From the NCBI GenBank assembly GCA_963971575.1, contig OZ020624.1, forward strand, positions 17,515,249-17,579,248: DNA of 64,000 nucleotides, read 5' to 3'. The translations under genes and the position numbers were made by a program. Shown one piece after another: positions 43,028 through 55,674 of this stretch (position 1 is the stretch's first letter; each line of letters begins with the position of its first letter). The DNA comes from Liopterus haemorrhoidalis. Lineage: Eukaryota; Arthropoda; Insecta; Coleoptera; Dytiscidae. The notes beneath the pieces are model-generated. The model saw nothing but the letters and a program-made list of their open reading frames with translations. It was not told the origin of the DNA and searched no databases.

Positions 43028-44126
43028 CAGCAGGGCCATACGAGAGTCTGAATCGGAGTACGCAAGCCCCATCGTACTTGTCCCAAAAGCAAACGGCGGA
43101 CGTCGGATGTGCGTTGACTATCGCGCACTAAATAAGGTAACAGTGAAAGATCGACATCCGATGCCACTGGTGAAGGATGAATTCACCAAGTTAGCGGGTA
43201 AGTGTTATTATAGCACACTTGATTTAGCCCAAGGTTATCACCAAGTCCCTATGCATGTGGACTCTGTACATAAAACTGCATTTATTACACCGGATGGTCA
43301 CTATGAGTGGTTACGAGTCCCCTTCGGTCTCGCTAATGCTCCAGCTCTCTTCCAGAAGGTAGTACAGCGGATGCTGAAGGGTATTACCAGTGATCAGGTG
43401 CTGGCTTACATGGATGACCTGCTGATACCCTCCGAGAGCATAGCTGGCGGGCTCCGTCAGTTGGAGCAGGTGCTACAATCGGTGGCAAGAGCCGGATTGA
43501 AATTAAACTTAGCTAAATGCTCTTACCTACAAAACAAGGTAACATATCTGGGCCACGACATAAGCGGCGGCGGTATCCGACCTGGAGAGCGCAAAATCAC
43601 GGCGGTAAGCGACTTTCCTGTACCCAAAAATGTACATGGCGTAAGACAGTTCTTAGGCTTAACGAGTTATTTCAGGAAATTCATACCGAACTTTGCTGTT
43701 GTAGCTAAACCATTAACTGAACTGACCAAGAAGCAGACTACGTGGCAGTGGGGCGACAGCCAAGCCGAGACGTTCGCAAAGCTGAAGCAGCTGCTGGTGG
43801 AACGACCGGTGTTGGCACTGTACCATAGTCATGCAGAGACGGAGGTACATACAGACGCCTGTCAAAGCGGCTTGGGTGGGATCCTACTGCAGAAACAAAA
43901 CGACGGATCCTTGCGGCCGGTGCTCTACTTCAGCAGGGTAACCACACCAGCCGAACAGAAGTACCATAGCTTTGAGCTAGAGACGCTGGCGCTCGTGGAA
44001 ACGGTGAAACGTTTCCGAGTATATCTGGTGGGTATACATTTTAAGGCTATCTCACCGACTTTACTTCTGTGCGAGCTACCATGCTTAAACGAGACCTGGT
44101 GCCCCGCATCGCTCGCTGGTGGATGA
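42999..44126 (+). pseudogene. Gypsy-2 RT and partial RNase H, U3
   Basis: YMDD and TDACQSG intact. Ends after HFKAI at the TC insertion (about 44051-44052), the lesion shared only with U1. Confidence 0.88.
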
Positions 44127-44746
44127 CTCTACAAGAGTACGACATGGAAGTAGAGTACAGGCCGGGAGCCAGGATGCAGCATGTTGACGCGCTGAGCCGT
44201 AACCCCGTCTCAGTGAACCTGGTGCAGATCCACGATGATGATTGGTTTCTGACAGTCCAACTGCAGGATGAGAAGGCGCACTCGATTGTAGAGGCGCTGC
44301 AGGCAGGTACAGCTGATAAAGGTATTGTTAACGACTTTAAATTACAGGACGGGCGGTTGTACCGCAAGACGCTGCTGGGTGATCGACTGTATGTCCCGGC
44401 GATGGCAAGATTCAGCTACTACGAAAACATCATGATGATGTTGGTCACCGGCGTTGAACGTTGCCTAAAATTAATAAAGGAAACTTACAGGTTTCCCAGA
44501 ATGGGGCGTCTCACAAAGAAATACGTTCAAGCGTGCATGAACTGCGCGTTCAGCAAAGGGAGTTACGGCAGAGCGGAGGGCCTGCTACACCCCATTGAGA
44601 AGAAGGCAATCCCCTTCGACACGGTGCACGTCGATCATCTGGTACCTTTTGCACGAAGTGTACGCGGGTACTCTTATGTACTAATGTACCCGGTGACTTG
44701 GTCTTGTGGCGTAATGCAAGTACATGCCACGGCGACAAGGGCGTGA
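44069..44746 (+). pseudogene. Gypsy-2 RNase H end and integrase N-terminus, U3
   Basis: As U1: DALSRNP linker, His pair of the zinc finger lost, CMNC present, core cut at about 44680. Confidence 0.82.
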
Positions 44747-44997
44747 ACAGGAAACTGTTGAACAAATTCAATGGTCCCTATAAAGTAGCGGCGATACTGG
44801 GGAACGACCGATACAAAATACCCTCCGTCAAGGGCGTCAGGGGATATAAAAATTTCACCGCGACGGTAGCTGCTGATTCACTACGGCGATATCACAGCAC
44901 CATGGCAGAGCATGAGCTCAGTGCCGACCAGTATGATCAACACACGGGTATCCAGGAGACTGATCGGCAGGACTTGATCGACCTCCTGGAGGGGTAA
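44698..44997 (+). pseudogene. Gypsy-2 integrase C-terminal remnant, U3
   Basis: LVLWRNAS and NKFNGPYKV retained; same sequence as U1. Confidence 0.8.
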
Positions 44998-44998
44998 G

Positions 44999-45310
44999 GT
45001 TTAGGTAAGAATTATTGGGGCCATTAATTGTTGCAGAAAGGCCGAGTGTTAGGGAGTTTTTCGAAGAGGGCGCGCTCAGCAATGGCGTGGCGGCAGCACC
45101 ATACAGGCGGTCGGTATTGTGTCCCGCGCTTGTATCGGCGTGGGAAGAAGAGAGGAGGTCACATGACCGGACCATTCTATCTGCGGCGTTGGAACGGAAA
45201 CTTTCGGCGTGATCGCTTGTATTTTGGTGTTTTTAGTATTAAACATTTTTCATGTTTGATTAAATAAATGATATGTTAGATTGAACGCTTGTTATTTTAT
45301 CGTCCTAACA
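44999..45310 (+). repeat. 3' LTR of Gypsy-2, U3
   Basis: Same as U1 3' LTR with AGAATTATTGGGG for AGAATTAATGGGG at about 45008. Confidence 0.85.
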
Positions 45311-45489
45311 ATATATTTTGCTGTTAATTGATTAATAAGGGAATTATTTATATTACAAATATTTGAAATTTTCCCGCCATAACTCTACAAATATTTATCG
45401 AATCAAAAAAATGTATTTATGTTAGGGATTTGCCTTTTAATTTTAAACATTATTTGTTTTATATATTTTGCTGTTAAGTGAATTATAAG
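45311..45489. repeat. Satellite fragment, U3
   Basis: Counterpart of 14209-14387. Confidence 0.78.
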
Positions 45490-46165
45490 GTCAGTTAACA
45501 ATTTTTCCAGCTAAACATATGGTCAGGTAACCATTTGGTCAGCTAACTATATGGTCAGTTATCCATTTGGTCTGCCAACGACATGGTCAGGTAACCAATT
45601 GGTCAGATAAACATATGGTCAGGTAACCATTTGGTCAGCTAACCATATGGTTAGGTAACCATATGTTCATCTAACCATATGATCAGGTAACATTTTGGTC
45701 AGCTAACTATATGGTCGGTTATCTATTTGGTCTGTTAACCACATGGTCAATTAACAATTTGGCCAGCTAAACATACGGTTAGGTAACCACTTGATCAGCT
45801 AACCATATGGTCAGTTAACCATTTCGTCAGCTAACCATATGGTCAGTTAACAATTTGGTCAGCTAACCATATGGTTAGGTAACCACTTGATCAGTTAACT
45901 ATATGATCAGTTAACCATTTCGTCAGCTAACCATATGGTCAGTTAACAATTTTTCCGACTAACCATATGGTCAGGTAACCATTTTGTCAGATGACCATAT
46001 CAGGTCAATTTTTTAAGGTAATCATGTAAGTCTTGTAACCATTTGGTCAGCTTAACCTGTACTTGCTCAGCAAACCATTTGGTCTGCCAACGACATGGTC
46101 AGGTAACCATTTGGTCAGTTAAACATATGGTCAGGTATCCATTTGGTCAGCTAACCATATGGTTA
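45490..46165. repeat. Minisatellite 2, U3
   Basis: Matches 14388-15064 word for word as far as checked. Confidence 0.9.
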
Positions 46166-48063
46166 GGAATTTTTTATCTTCTCACTTCTTTCTTGTCCTT
46201 TGATATCTCGCATTCTATCAGTTATTGCCAGTGTCACATCTTGTCCTTCCGACCTCTTTCTTGCTATTTCCTTAGCTGAGTAACCATTATGCTCAAATCG
46301 TTTCCTTCTTTTTGCTTCCCATTTGGATTGTATCTTTCCATGTATCCCTTTCCTCTCTGTTTCTTTCCAGCACTGATAGAGCAAGTTTTATTTTGGGTGT
46401 TTTATTATCCGCTCTTCGAATTTAATAGCTCTTTTGGTAGCTTCTATCCTAATGTTGTCCAATTTCAATTATTCTAATAAAATATATTCTGGTGTGCATT
46501 TGTCGAGGCCCAACATCCATTTAATGTATTTATTCTGCACCACCTCTAATTTTTCCTGGTCTTCCCATCCCCATATTTCAGAGCCATACGTCATTATGCT
46601 CTTGACAATGGAGTTGAACATAAGCATCCTTATTTTGATGTCTCCTTTAAATTTTCTCTCACCTATTCCCCACACTTGTGGCAGGGCTAACATTGCTTTC
46701 CTTGAGAGAGTCCGAATATGTTCTTCTGGGCCCCCGCTGCTTTTAAACATGTATCCCAGGTATTTGTATTCTTTCGTTTGTTCTATCTCTTCGTCTCCCC
46801 AATTCCATTTGTTTTGTGTCTGTCTGCCTCCTCCTTTTTTGAACAGCATTATTTTTGACTTATCTGCGTTTAGCTTTAGCTTTTCCTTTTGTAGGAATTT
46901 CTCAAAACATTTAAGGAGTTTCCTCATTTCCTCTTCGGTTTTAGCTACAATAGCAATATCGTCCGCTTAGGACAGAGAGATAAATTTTGTGTGTACTACT
47001 ACCAGTCCTCCTGTTTGTTCTCTTTGTAACGCTTCTAAATCTGACATGTATATGGAGAACAGAGTTGGGCTTAACGGGCATCCTTGCCTTAAACCTTGTT
47101 CTGTCTAAAATTCTTCACAATATATTTCTCCATTTCTTACTTGGTTCCTTGTTTCTTTGTAAATGTCTTGTATCCGGTTTCTTATTATGACGTTTAGTCC
47201 CTTTTTATCTAACGTTTTGTAAAGCTCTTTCCGATCTACTGTGTCAAAGGCTGCTTTTAAATCGGCGAAAAACACATATAGTTTGCCTCTTTCCTTTGCC
47301 AGCTCTCTACCTACTACATAATTCAGGATATATACATTGTCAATTGTCCCTCTCCCTTTCCTGAACCCTGCTTGATTGTCTGTTCTTCTACCTCTTCTTC
47401 CAACTTTTGTTCTAAAACCATTGCATATATTTTGTGCAAGGTGTCCAGAAGAGTAATGCCTCTGTAATTCTTGCATTCATTTTTCATCCCTGATTTGTAT
47501 ATGGGTTCTATAATCCCTTTCCTCCATCTATCAGGAAAACTTTCCCCTCTCCATACCTTATTTATAATTTCTGTTATTTTTTTCTTTACATTTTCCGTAC
47601 TGTACAGCCATTCTTCGTTTCCTATCCCATCTTCTCCAGCTGCTTTTTTCTTTTTCAGTTTCTCTATTTGTGCTTGTATTTGCTCTTCCGTTATATCATC
47701 TTGGTGGCTACCTCCATCATTTTTCGCTACTTCTAGAATTACTTTTTCATTTGTTCCTCTCAGGAGTTGACAGAAATGTCTTTCCCATTCTTCAATCTTT
47801 ATATGTTGGGACACATCTACTTTGTTTTTTCTATCTTTATTGATATACTTCCATGCCTCCGTCTCTGTCTTGATATCCTGTATTTCTAATTCTTCTTGTC
47901 TCTTTTTGTTGTTTTTCTTTATCTTTGTATTCTTTCTTTTCTTTTAGATATTCGTTTTTATAGCTTGTACCTATCTTCCATTCTTTTAATGATGTCTTAA
48001 CTGATTTTTTTTCCTACATTCTCCGTCCCACCAGTTATTTCTTCTCAGTTTGTTAGTTCTATT
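46166..48063 (-). mobile_element. LINE fragment, U3
   Basis: Same internal fragment as U1, uninterrupted by hAT. RT pieces at 47323-47814, 47105-47476 and 46469-46927. The stop in place of the YADD Tyr (TTA at about 46967-46969) and the TAG at 47105-47107 are shared with U1. Confidence 0.85.
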
Positions 48064-48219
48064 TAAGTGAATAATAAGGGCCTTATTTATATTACAAATA
48101 TCTGAAGTTTTCCCGCCATAACTCTACAAATATTTATCGAATCAAAAAAATGTATTTATGTTAAGGATTTGCCCTTTAATTTCAAACAATATTTGTTTTA
48201 CATGTGCTAGCCTCTAACC
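48064..48219. repeat. Satellite fragment, U3
   Basis: Counterpart of 16961-17117, ending in CTCTAACC. Confidence 0.7.
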
Positions 48220-48500
48220 GAGTGGTTCTCAACCAGGGTGCCGCGAGCTTTTCAAAATAAATTCGCCGCTATTCTCGGAATCGAAGACCCGTGTCTTACA
48301 GAAAATACGCGGGAAATGTATTCTCTCTCACTCGTCATAAAACCCTTGCGAGTTTATTGGACGTCAAAAACGCCCGACCTTGAACGGCTCGCTCGCTCGC
48401 TCGCTCTCTCTCTATTGTGACATATTTAATAGTAGGGTGCCGCGAAGATCTCACATTTTGCATAGGGGTGCATTCACCTAAAAAAGGTTGAGAACCACTG
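48220..48500. mobile_element. hAT MITE (AGTGGTTCTCAACC), U3
   Basis: 281 bp with CTCTAACC on both sides (48212-48219, 48501-48508). Confidence 0.88.
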
Positions 48501-49575
48501 CTCTAACCGATAGTTGGAATGCGAGACAGACTAGAACGAGTAGTATCACGCCTGTGTCATCGGTATACCAAAATTTCGAACCCCGCCAAAACCATGTGGC
48601 GGTTATCTGATGAGTGTAGCACACAATTTCCACCAGGAGGCAGTTCTGTTGGACACCCCCTCGCCACCCACCACCACTGAATACTCCACAAACTGGAATT
48701 TTAAATCTTATCTATTTAAATATGGCAGTTATTGTGAATGTGACTTGCACGTGGCGTGTTTAATGTTCTGTGGTGCAAAGAATTTTAAGTGATCAATAAT
48801 ATATTAATTAGGAAATATTGGCCCATCAGCTGAAATCAAACTTATATGAATTGTATATTTTACTTTTTTTTGATATGTTCGATATTTGATATTCGATATT
48901 TGAAATATTTGATATTAATAACATATTAATTATAGACATATTAAATCAGACTTATGTATATGTATCGTATATTTGACTTTTTTTTTTGTTATGTTCGATA
49001 TTTGATATTCAATATTTGAAATGTTCGATATCAATAATATGTTTATTATATTTGTTGCAAATATTGGCCCATCAGCTGAAATCAGACTTATATGTATAGT
49101 TTATTTTACTTTTGTTGGTGATGTTTGATATTTGAAATGTCCGATTTATTGCAAATATTGGCAAATACTTTTATTCTTCATAAAGGTTGCCGACATCTGA
49201 ACTATGCTATTTATGTACCTATTATATGATTATGTATGTTAGATTATTATTATATATGTACGAGTGACAATAAAAAGCTCAATTTTATATTATGTGTTTC
49301 TCTATAACCCCTTTTTAATATTAAACATGGATATATTTTCATTTTATATAAAATTTTATTACAATTTCGAATCGTATTAAAATTTTATGTAAAATGAAAA
49401 TGTATTCACGTTTTATCAATTGTAATTTTTCTGGAATAATAAATATGAGTACATTCAAATTTTGCGGTTTCATTCAATTTAGTACGTGGTGGATCTCTAG
49501 TTAGCGTTAGTTACGATGAACAAAATTTTGACACAGAGATGGCACTTCTGTTAATGTGTTCTGTGAGTAGTATGT
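48501..49575. other. Spacer with tandem repeats and hairpin, U3
   Basis: Counterpart of 17399-18459 but visibly more diverged from it than the flanking elements: a missing TAGACATA repeat near 48938, a different stretch at about 49177-49200 (CATAAAGGTTGCCGACATC), CGAGTGAC inserted near 49261, and hairpin substitutions. Confidence 0.55.
49323..49413. repeat. 91-bp hairpin, U3
   Basis: Same structure as 18207-18297. The paired CG/CG of U1 is CA on the left arm and TG on the right, so pairing is preserved. Confidence 0.8.
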
Positions 49576-49716
49576 TGTTAGACTCCGACGTGAACGCATC
49601 GTTTGTAATGTGTGTTAGACAATGCATTTATTTATTTGTACATTAATTCTTAAATAAATCAAATTAACTTAATCTCGTGTCTTATTATAACCGCTAGTGA
49701 CCATCTTAGGCTGACA
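49576..49716 (+). repeat. Gypsy-3 LTR portion, U3
   Basis: TGTTAGACTCC to GGCTGACA, followed by the GATCAGAAGTGGGATCAG priming sequence and a leader with two 39-bp units. Confidence 0.55.
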
Positions 49717-50120
49717 GATCAGAAGTGGGATCAGGAATGATGTGTAAAAAGTTAAAATTTGGTAAAATTAATGTGTAAACAATGTTAAAGGTCAGTGAAT
49801 TCTGTGTAGTGAGTGTAGTGAAAGAAGCGTGCATTCGTGTTAGTGGGAACGACATAGGCAACCACGTACTACCGAGTGCGAGTGTGAACGAGATAGGCAA
49901 CCACGTACTACCGAGTGCGAGTGTTAACGGGATAGGCAACCAGCATATTCATAGCTGGACGTGGAACCACGACGTAGATACGGGACGTAAGGGGACGGTA
50001 CAGGAATACCAACGACATCCAAACGGGATAACGCACGAGATAACGTACTAATTAAAGCGCAACGTAGACAGTGGTCTAAAGAACTTAGTTGAACGAAAAT
50101 AGAAACAAAATAAAAACGAA
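49717..50120 (+). other. Gypsy-3 leader, U3
   Basis: Primer-binding site and two-copy 39-bp repeat as in U1; leader ORF 49782-50051 open. Confidence 0.6.
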
Positions 50121-50503
50121 ATGAACGAAGAGGCCATGAACGTAACAGAATTTAACGTGACGGCAGATAATGGAACGCATGAAGAACCATTATTTTCCTT
50201 AACAAACGTCAGACGTGAACGAATGGAATTAGATTCTGTGGATCAACTTGAAGAAAATTTAAGATGGGAGAGAGACCTTCTTAAACGAGAACGAGAACTC
50301 TTGCAGAAGGAGGGAGATCTATTTACGCAGGAAACGAGAAGTTTTGGAAACGCAACCATAACTTTGAGCGGTGAACGAACAGATATTTCGTATGATCCAG
50401 GATTTGATCCAGGTAAGATTACTCTGTTAACGGCTAAGCAATGGGTGAAAAAGCTCGAAAGCATTGCGAACATCTTTGGATGGGATGAAACACTATTATA
50501 TAC
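50121..50503 (+). pseudogene. Gypsy-3 gag fragment cut by a solo LTR, U3
   Basis: Same N-terminal Gag fragment as U1 (coiled coil, then KITLLTAKQWVKKLESIANI). Interrupted after CTATTATATAC by the solo LTR; the remaining TGCTTAAGGCAATAGGC lies at 51494-51510. Confidence 0.75.
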
Positions 50504-51489
50504 TGTCATGTAGGGAAAATAAAGTCAAATACATCTCTGTATTTTGTAAAAATATAAACGAAAACATTCTTTATTAGTCCCAAAAATATTAGTGATTAAA
50601 TCGAATAATTTAAACCAATTAAAACATGCGTGACCTCGACACGCGTAATTAGAAACTAGAAATAAGTGGTTTACATCATTTCGGGTAATGAAAATTCCGA
50701 GCCACATTTTGGAATGACCTAACATAAAAACGTCACGATGGAACGTGGGAAAATTACAACCAAATTCCGTCCGAAAACCCCAGAACGGACTATATAAGAC
50801 AGATTGAGATCTAGCTAGTGATCAGTTATCAACCAGTTATCAGCCGCTCAATATCATCAACAGATTCTATTAAGTGTCGACAGTATTGAAAGAGTTAGAT
50901 TACAAGTTTGAGTAATGACGACAATGTAAGTAAAGTTTAATCTATCAATTATTTGTCTGAAGATTGCTTAAAAGCCCTAACTATTTGTTTTTGGTCAAAC
51001 ACTGACGGAGTGTTAATATCTTGTATTAAAACGACAGGGCCTTGTCAGTTATATTAACCTAGTAAATAATTAAATAACATAAGAGTAGAAACATTTATTG
51101 TAACAAGTACTTATAGAGATACACTAATTGTAATTATAGAGTTTAATAAATAATTTTATTGTTACCATTTAATCAGTGTTTTCTATCATCCCCCCAGTTT
51201 GGCATTTTACAGATTATAACGAGTCACAGTGGGTCTTACATCCAAAAATCCTCTCGTAAAGCTATGAGTAACTGCGTCTTCTGTTGCCTGTTTATTGTTG
51301 TCTTAGTTATTGGCATTGCTTGTACAACCATTGCTTTAGTAGCCTTAATATAAGTTAAGCCTTTGAGCCCCTTCTATACTTTGGAACCTTTGTATCAGGT
51401 TATCCCTAACGTGTTCATTTCGGTAGTAGCATCCAAGATCACAGTCCCTCAACCCTCAGTTGAAGAGACGAACCAGGCCACTTGTGACA
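50504..51489 (+). mobile_element. Solo LTR (986 bp), U3 only
   Basis: Starts TGTCATGTAGGG and ends CACTTGTGACA (TGTCA/TGACA inverted ends), flanked by ATAC at 50500-50503 and 51490-51493. TATATAAG at 50791 with downstream repeated AGTTATCA, then AATAAA at 51145 and later, suggest U3/R/U5-like organisation on the plus strand. No internal region remains, so it is best explained by LTR-LTR recombination. Superfamily (Gypsy or BEL) undetermined. Confidence 0.78.
50791..50798 (+). promoter_or_regulatory. Putative TATA box in the solo LTR
   Basis: TATATAAG, preceded by ACGGAC and followed about 25 bp later by a TAGTGATCAGTTATCA stretch that could hold the start site. Position within the LTR fits an LTR promoter. 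Confidence 0.5.
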
Positions 51490-51510
51490 ATACTGCTTAA
51501 GGCAATAGGC

Positions 51511-52067
51511 CTTTTTATTTAAAACAATATTTGTTTTATATATTTTGCTGTTAAGTTAATTATAAGGGAGTTATTTATATTTCAAATATATGGAGTTCGC
51601 GCGCTTGTCGTTAGGAAATTTCCACATTAAACAATATATTGTCCACTGCGATTAAAAGTTTTTTCAGCTCTAAATTCGCTTATTTTTCTCTTATTTCCAC
51701 ATATAATGTATATTCTCTTCTTTCTCACCATCTCTCCTATGATTTGCACAAGTTTTTTGTCCTTACAGTAACTTTTGCACACGTATTCGTCAGTTTTTGA
51801 GTACAAAATATCACTTTTTCATTTTTATTACGTCTTTTATTAATATTATACGTCTTAAAATATTTTGAACGCGGTAATACCCTTTTTTTAGCGCATTCAA
51901 CTTACCTATTTACGTCCTAAAAGCGTCATAAGTTGGTTTTTTGCGCCTTTTAGGTTAACTATTTTTGACCTCTTTTTTCTTAACCCTCTTAACTAACCCA
52001 TTTCTCTTTTAAACGTCTTAGCTCCACATATATTTTGCTGTTAAGTGAATTATAAGGGAGTTGCTTA
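51511..52067. repeat. Satellite monomer at start of U4
   Basis: Joined to the Gypsy-3 gag end by the same AATAGGC/CTTTTT junction as U1/U2. Confidence 0.85.
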
Positions 52068-52576
52068 GGGTACATTCGATTTGACGCCCCGACCGTTCCG
52101 AGCACGTTCTGTACACTCAAACGTGTTCGATTTGACGCTCGGAGTACACTCAATTGCATTCGTTTTGCGATCGAGCGAGCATTTAGAGTGCGCTCTATGT
52201 GTTCGAGGTTTCAATGCCGGGTTTACATTGGTAGAGTAAAAGAAGTAACTAGCGCAAGTAACTAGCAACTAGTTACTATCCCTGTGTAAACAGTTGACAT
52301 TGTGGCTAGTAGAGTACTAGGTGCCAGTAGTTGGGCTAGGATAGCAGTTAGCTCGTCGACGTATTTACTAGCTACTGTCTTTTCCCCCACTACGCAAAAT
52401 TGATTCATTTCAAATTGGCGGCAAGCGATAACCTGTCATAACAAATAGAAAAAAACCCATATCAGGTAAGTTACAATTTATTTACATAAATTGCGTAACA
52501 TTGATTTATTAATTGGTGATTTTTGAAATCATCTGGGAAATAACTGCCTTTGATACACGAAAAAGATGTTGTAGAC

Positions 52577-52879
52577 CAGTGTTTCTCGACCAAAAACGCA
52601 CCGTGGACCAGAATAATATATAATTTTCTAACGCGGACTACTAATAATAATTGTTGGTTTATTTTTTGCATGAAAACAAATATATTTAATGTGCTACTAT
52701 ACACATGTATTTTATTTGTAGAAAATCACAGAAAATAAACAAAATATAAACTATTTACATAAAAAATGTGCAAAATAAATTAAAAATAAAACTGCAAAAA
52801 ACACATAAAAACTTTCGCGGACCACTAAAAGTTTTCTGGGGACCACTGGTGGTCCGCGGACCACCTGTTAGAAATACTG
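52577..52879. mobile_element. hAT MITE inside the transposase, U4
   Basis: 303 bp, TTGTAGAC duplicated (52569-52576, 52880-52887); one T lost near the right end (CCACCTGTTAGAAATACTG). Confidence 0.88.
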
Positions 52880-53200
52880 TTGTAGACTACAATAACTATT
52901 TCCTGTGGCTAGGAAATAAAGCGTTAATTCCAATTTTATTTTTGCTGGAATCGCATCCCTTATTAGTGTATCAGTTCGTTGTATTAATGGACTAACTAAA
53001 TTTAATAGCCTATTAAAATCATCTGGTGTCATTCTTAAACACAGTCTGTACTCTTTTTGATCTTCCACGGCTAATTCACGAAATAGAAGGACTGATGCGC
53101 CATGGGTAGTTCTTCTATCAATCCATTTTTTAACCCATTTTTGTTTAGGCTTAAATTCTGTACCGAATATTTCAATAAGACAATCAATTATTTCCTCCAC
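52880..53200 (-). pseudogene. Harbinger transposase N-terminal fragment, U4
   Basis: Same fragment, RMTPDDFNRLL as in U2, interrupted identically. Confidence 0.82.
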
Positions 53201-54021
53201 AAGAAATGATGTAATTCAAAATACCACTTCTTTAATGGCATCACGCCGGCGACGATGTATATCCACATTCATAAACTATTTTTTGCAAAAAGATAATTTC
53301 ACTGCAAAATCACAGCGAAGATGTCAAATGTGTTTTGACACTTACTATCCAGAAAATAAGATATGTATGTCAATTGCGTATGAACACCTACTATCCTGAA
53401 AATAAGATAGTAGAGTAGAGCGCGTAGTACTTGCGCTAGTTACTAGCTCTTTTACTCTACCAATGTAAACCCGGCATAAGACCGAGCATATGGAGTATGA
53501 CGTAAAAAAGTGGGGGAACGGCGGGAAAGAAATGAAAGTTTAAAATTAAATTATAAATAAAATAAAAATAATAGCCTTAGACAAATAGTAACAATAGACA
53601 AATAATATTGTTATTTGTCTATGGCTACAGAGTACGGCCATTTTATGTATTTGTGACGTTCTGCAAACAGCAAAAAAATTATTAAAATACACCGTTCATA
53701 AAATTAAAATGGAAAAAATTCATTAAATCAATTCATTAATTATTATCTAATTTAAAATTAATATTATTTCTTCAACATTGAAAAAAAAAAAAAAATCAAG
53801 AAAAAACCGAGGTACAATATAATTTTGATTCATGACTGACTTGAACTAATCTGACAGTAAAAATGCCGCCTAAAATTGTAGGGTTAGATTTTATAAACAT
53901 TACGTCACAACAACGGTCACTCCGTGTTCGAGTTGCTGCGCTCCGTTAGTGCTCTATTCATGACGTCACCATCAACTGTTCGCTCAGCGCTCGCTCTACT
54001 CTGTACAACTCGAATGCACCC

Positions 54022-55392
54022 TTATATTTCAAATATTTGGAGTTCACCGGTTTAGCGTTAGGAAATTTCCACTGTAAACAATGTATTGTCCACTGCGATT
54101 AAAAGTTTATTCAGCTCTAAATTCGCTTAATTTTTCTCTTCTTTCCACTTATTATGTATATTCTCTTCTTTCTCACCATCTGTCCTAAGATTTGCATCAG
54201 TTTTTTGTCTTTACAGTCACTTTTGCACACGTATTCGTCAGTTTTTGGGTACAAAGTATCACTTTTTCATTCTTATTACGCCTTTTATTAATATTTCACG
54301 TCTTAAAATATTTTGAACGCGGTAAAACCCTTTTTTTAGCGCATTCAACTTACCTATTTACGTCTTAAAACCGTCATAAGTTGGTTTTTTGCGTCTTTTA
54401 GGTTAACTATTTTTGACCTCTTTTTTCTTAACTTTCTTAACTAACCTATTTTTATTTTAAACGTCTTAACTCCACATATATCTTCCTGTTAAGTGAATAA
54501 TAAGGGAGTTATTTATATTACAAATATTTGAAGTTTTCCCGCCATTACTCTACAAATATTACTCGAATCAAAAAAATGTATTTATGTTAAGAATTTGCCT
54601 TTTAATTTTAAACAATATTTGTTTTATATATTTTGCTGTTTAGTGAATTATAAGAGAGTTAATTATTTTTCAAATATTTGGAGTTCGCGCTCTTGGCGTT
54701 AGGAAATTTCCACTGTAAACAATGTATTGTCCACAGCGGTTAAAAGTTTTTTCAGCTTTAAATTCACTTGTTGTTCCCTTATTTCCACTTATTATGTCTA
54801 TTCTGTTCTTTCTCACCGTCTGTCCTATGATTTGCACAAGTTTTTTGTCTTTACAGTCACTTTTGCGCACGTATTCGTGAAATCTTGAGCACAAAGTATC
54901 AATTTTTGAGCACAAAGTATCACTATTTTATTCTTATTACGTCCTTTTATTAATATTTCACGTCTTAAATTATGTTGAACGCGGTAAAACACTTTTTTTA
55001 GCTCTTTCGTCTTAATTATTTACGTCTTAAAACCGTCATAAATTAGTTTTTTGCGTCTTTTAGGTTAATTATTTTTGACATCTTTTTTTTTAACCCTTTC
55101 AACTAACCTATTTCTCTTTTAAACTTTATGAATCCACATATGTTTTGCTGTTAAGTGAATAATAAGGGAATTATTTACATTACAAACATTTGAAGTTTTC
55201 CCGCCATAACTCTACAAATATTTATCGAATCAAAAAAATGTATTTATGTTAGGGATTTATCCTTTAATTTTAAACAATATTTATTTTATGTATTTTGCTG
55301 TTATGTGAATTATAAGGGAGTTATTTATATTTCAAATATTTGGAGTTCGCGCGCTTGGCGTTAGGAAATTTCCACTGTAAACAATGTATTGT
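54022..55392. repeat. Satellite block with fused monomer, U4
   Basis: Monomers at about 54040, 54682 and 55340. The one at 54682 begins with the monomer-3 base GGAGTTCGCGCTCTTGG and continues with monomer-4 features (ACGTATTCGTGAAATCTTGAG, near 54858). Thus the sequence between, where U1 has its LTR element, is gone. Confidence 0.83.
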
Positions 55393-55674
55393 TAGGGTGA
55401 CCATCCGTCCCGGTTTTCCGGGATTGTCCCGGTGTCCCGAAAAATGTTCTCGGGACGCCCGATTGTCCCGGTTTTTGAGGTGAGGACTCCTTTTGCTCTT
55501 CACTTTGAATTTGGGGGAGGTGAGGACCTTTTTGTTTTTTTTTTTGCTCTTTTCTTTGAATTTGGGAGGGGAGGACCTTTTTTTTTTGCTCCTCACTTGG
55601 ATGTGGGAGGAAACAAAGACTTTCTTTTTTTTCCCTGTGTCCCGGTTTCTCTTCACTGAAATCTGGTCACCCTA
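55393..55674. mobile_element. hAT MITE (TAGGGTGACCA), U4
   Basis: 282 bp flanked by TGTATTGT; one change GGGAGGGGAGGACC. Confidence 0.88.

Larger units (their letters stand above)
40590..45310 (+). mobile_element. Gypsy-2, U3
   Basis: Full-length arrangement as U1, with the same ATAT target, gag TGA, RNase H 2-bp insertion, zinc-finger deletions and integrase-core deletion. Essentially a sister of the U1 copy. Confidence 0.92.
52215..53476 (-). mobile_element. Inner Harbinger-like element, U4
   Basis: TGCCGGGTTTACATTGG ends; one base shorter than U1 because of the hAT MITE end. Confidence 0.82.
52068..54021. mobile_element. Outer Harbinger-type element, U4
   Basis: TTA at 52065-52067 and 54022-54024. 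Shares the longer GACAAATAGTAACAATAG form with U1 rather than the U2 deletion. Confidence 0.8.

Noticed and set aside
51159..51353. 64-codon ORF with a hydrophobic C-terminal segment in the solo LTR
   Set aside because: Lies within the LTR, lacks family resemblance, and its start precedes a C-rich stretch; chance ORF more likely than an envelope-like gene.
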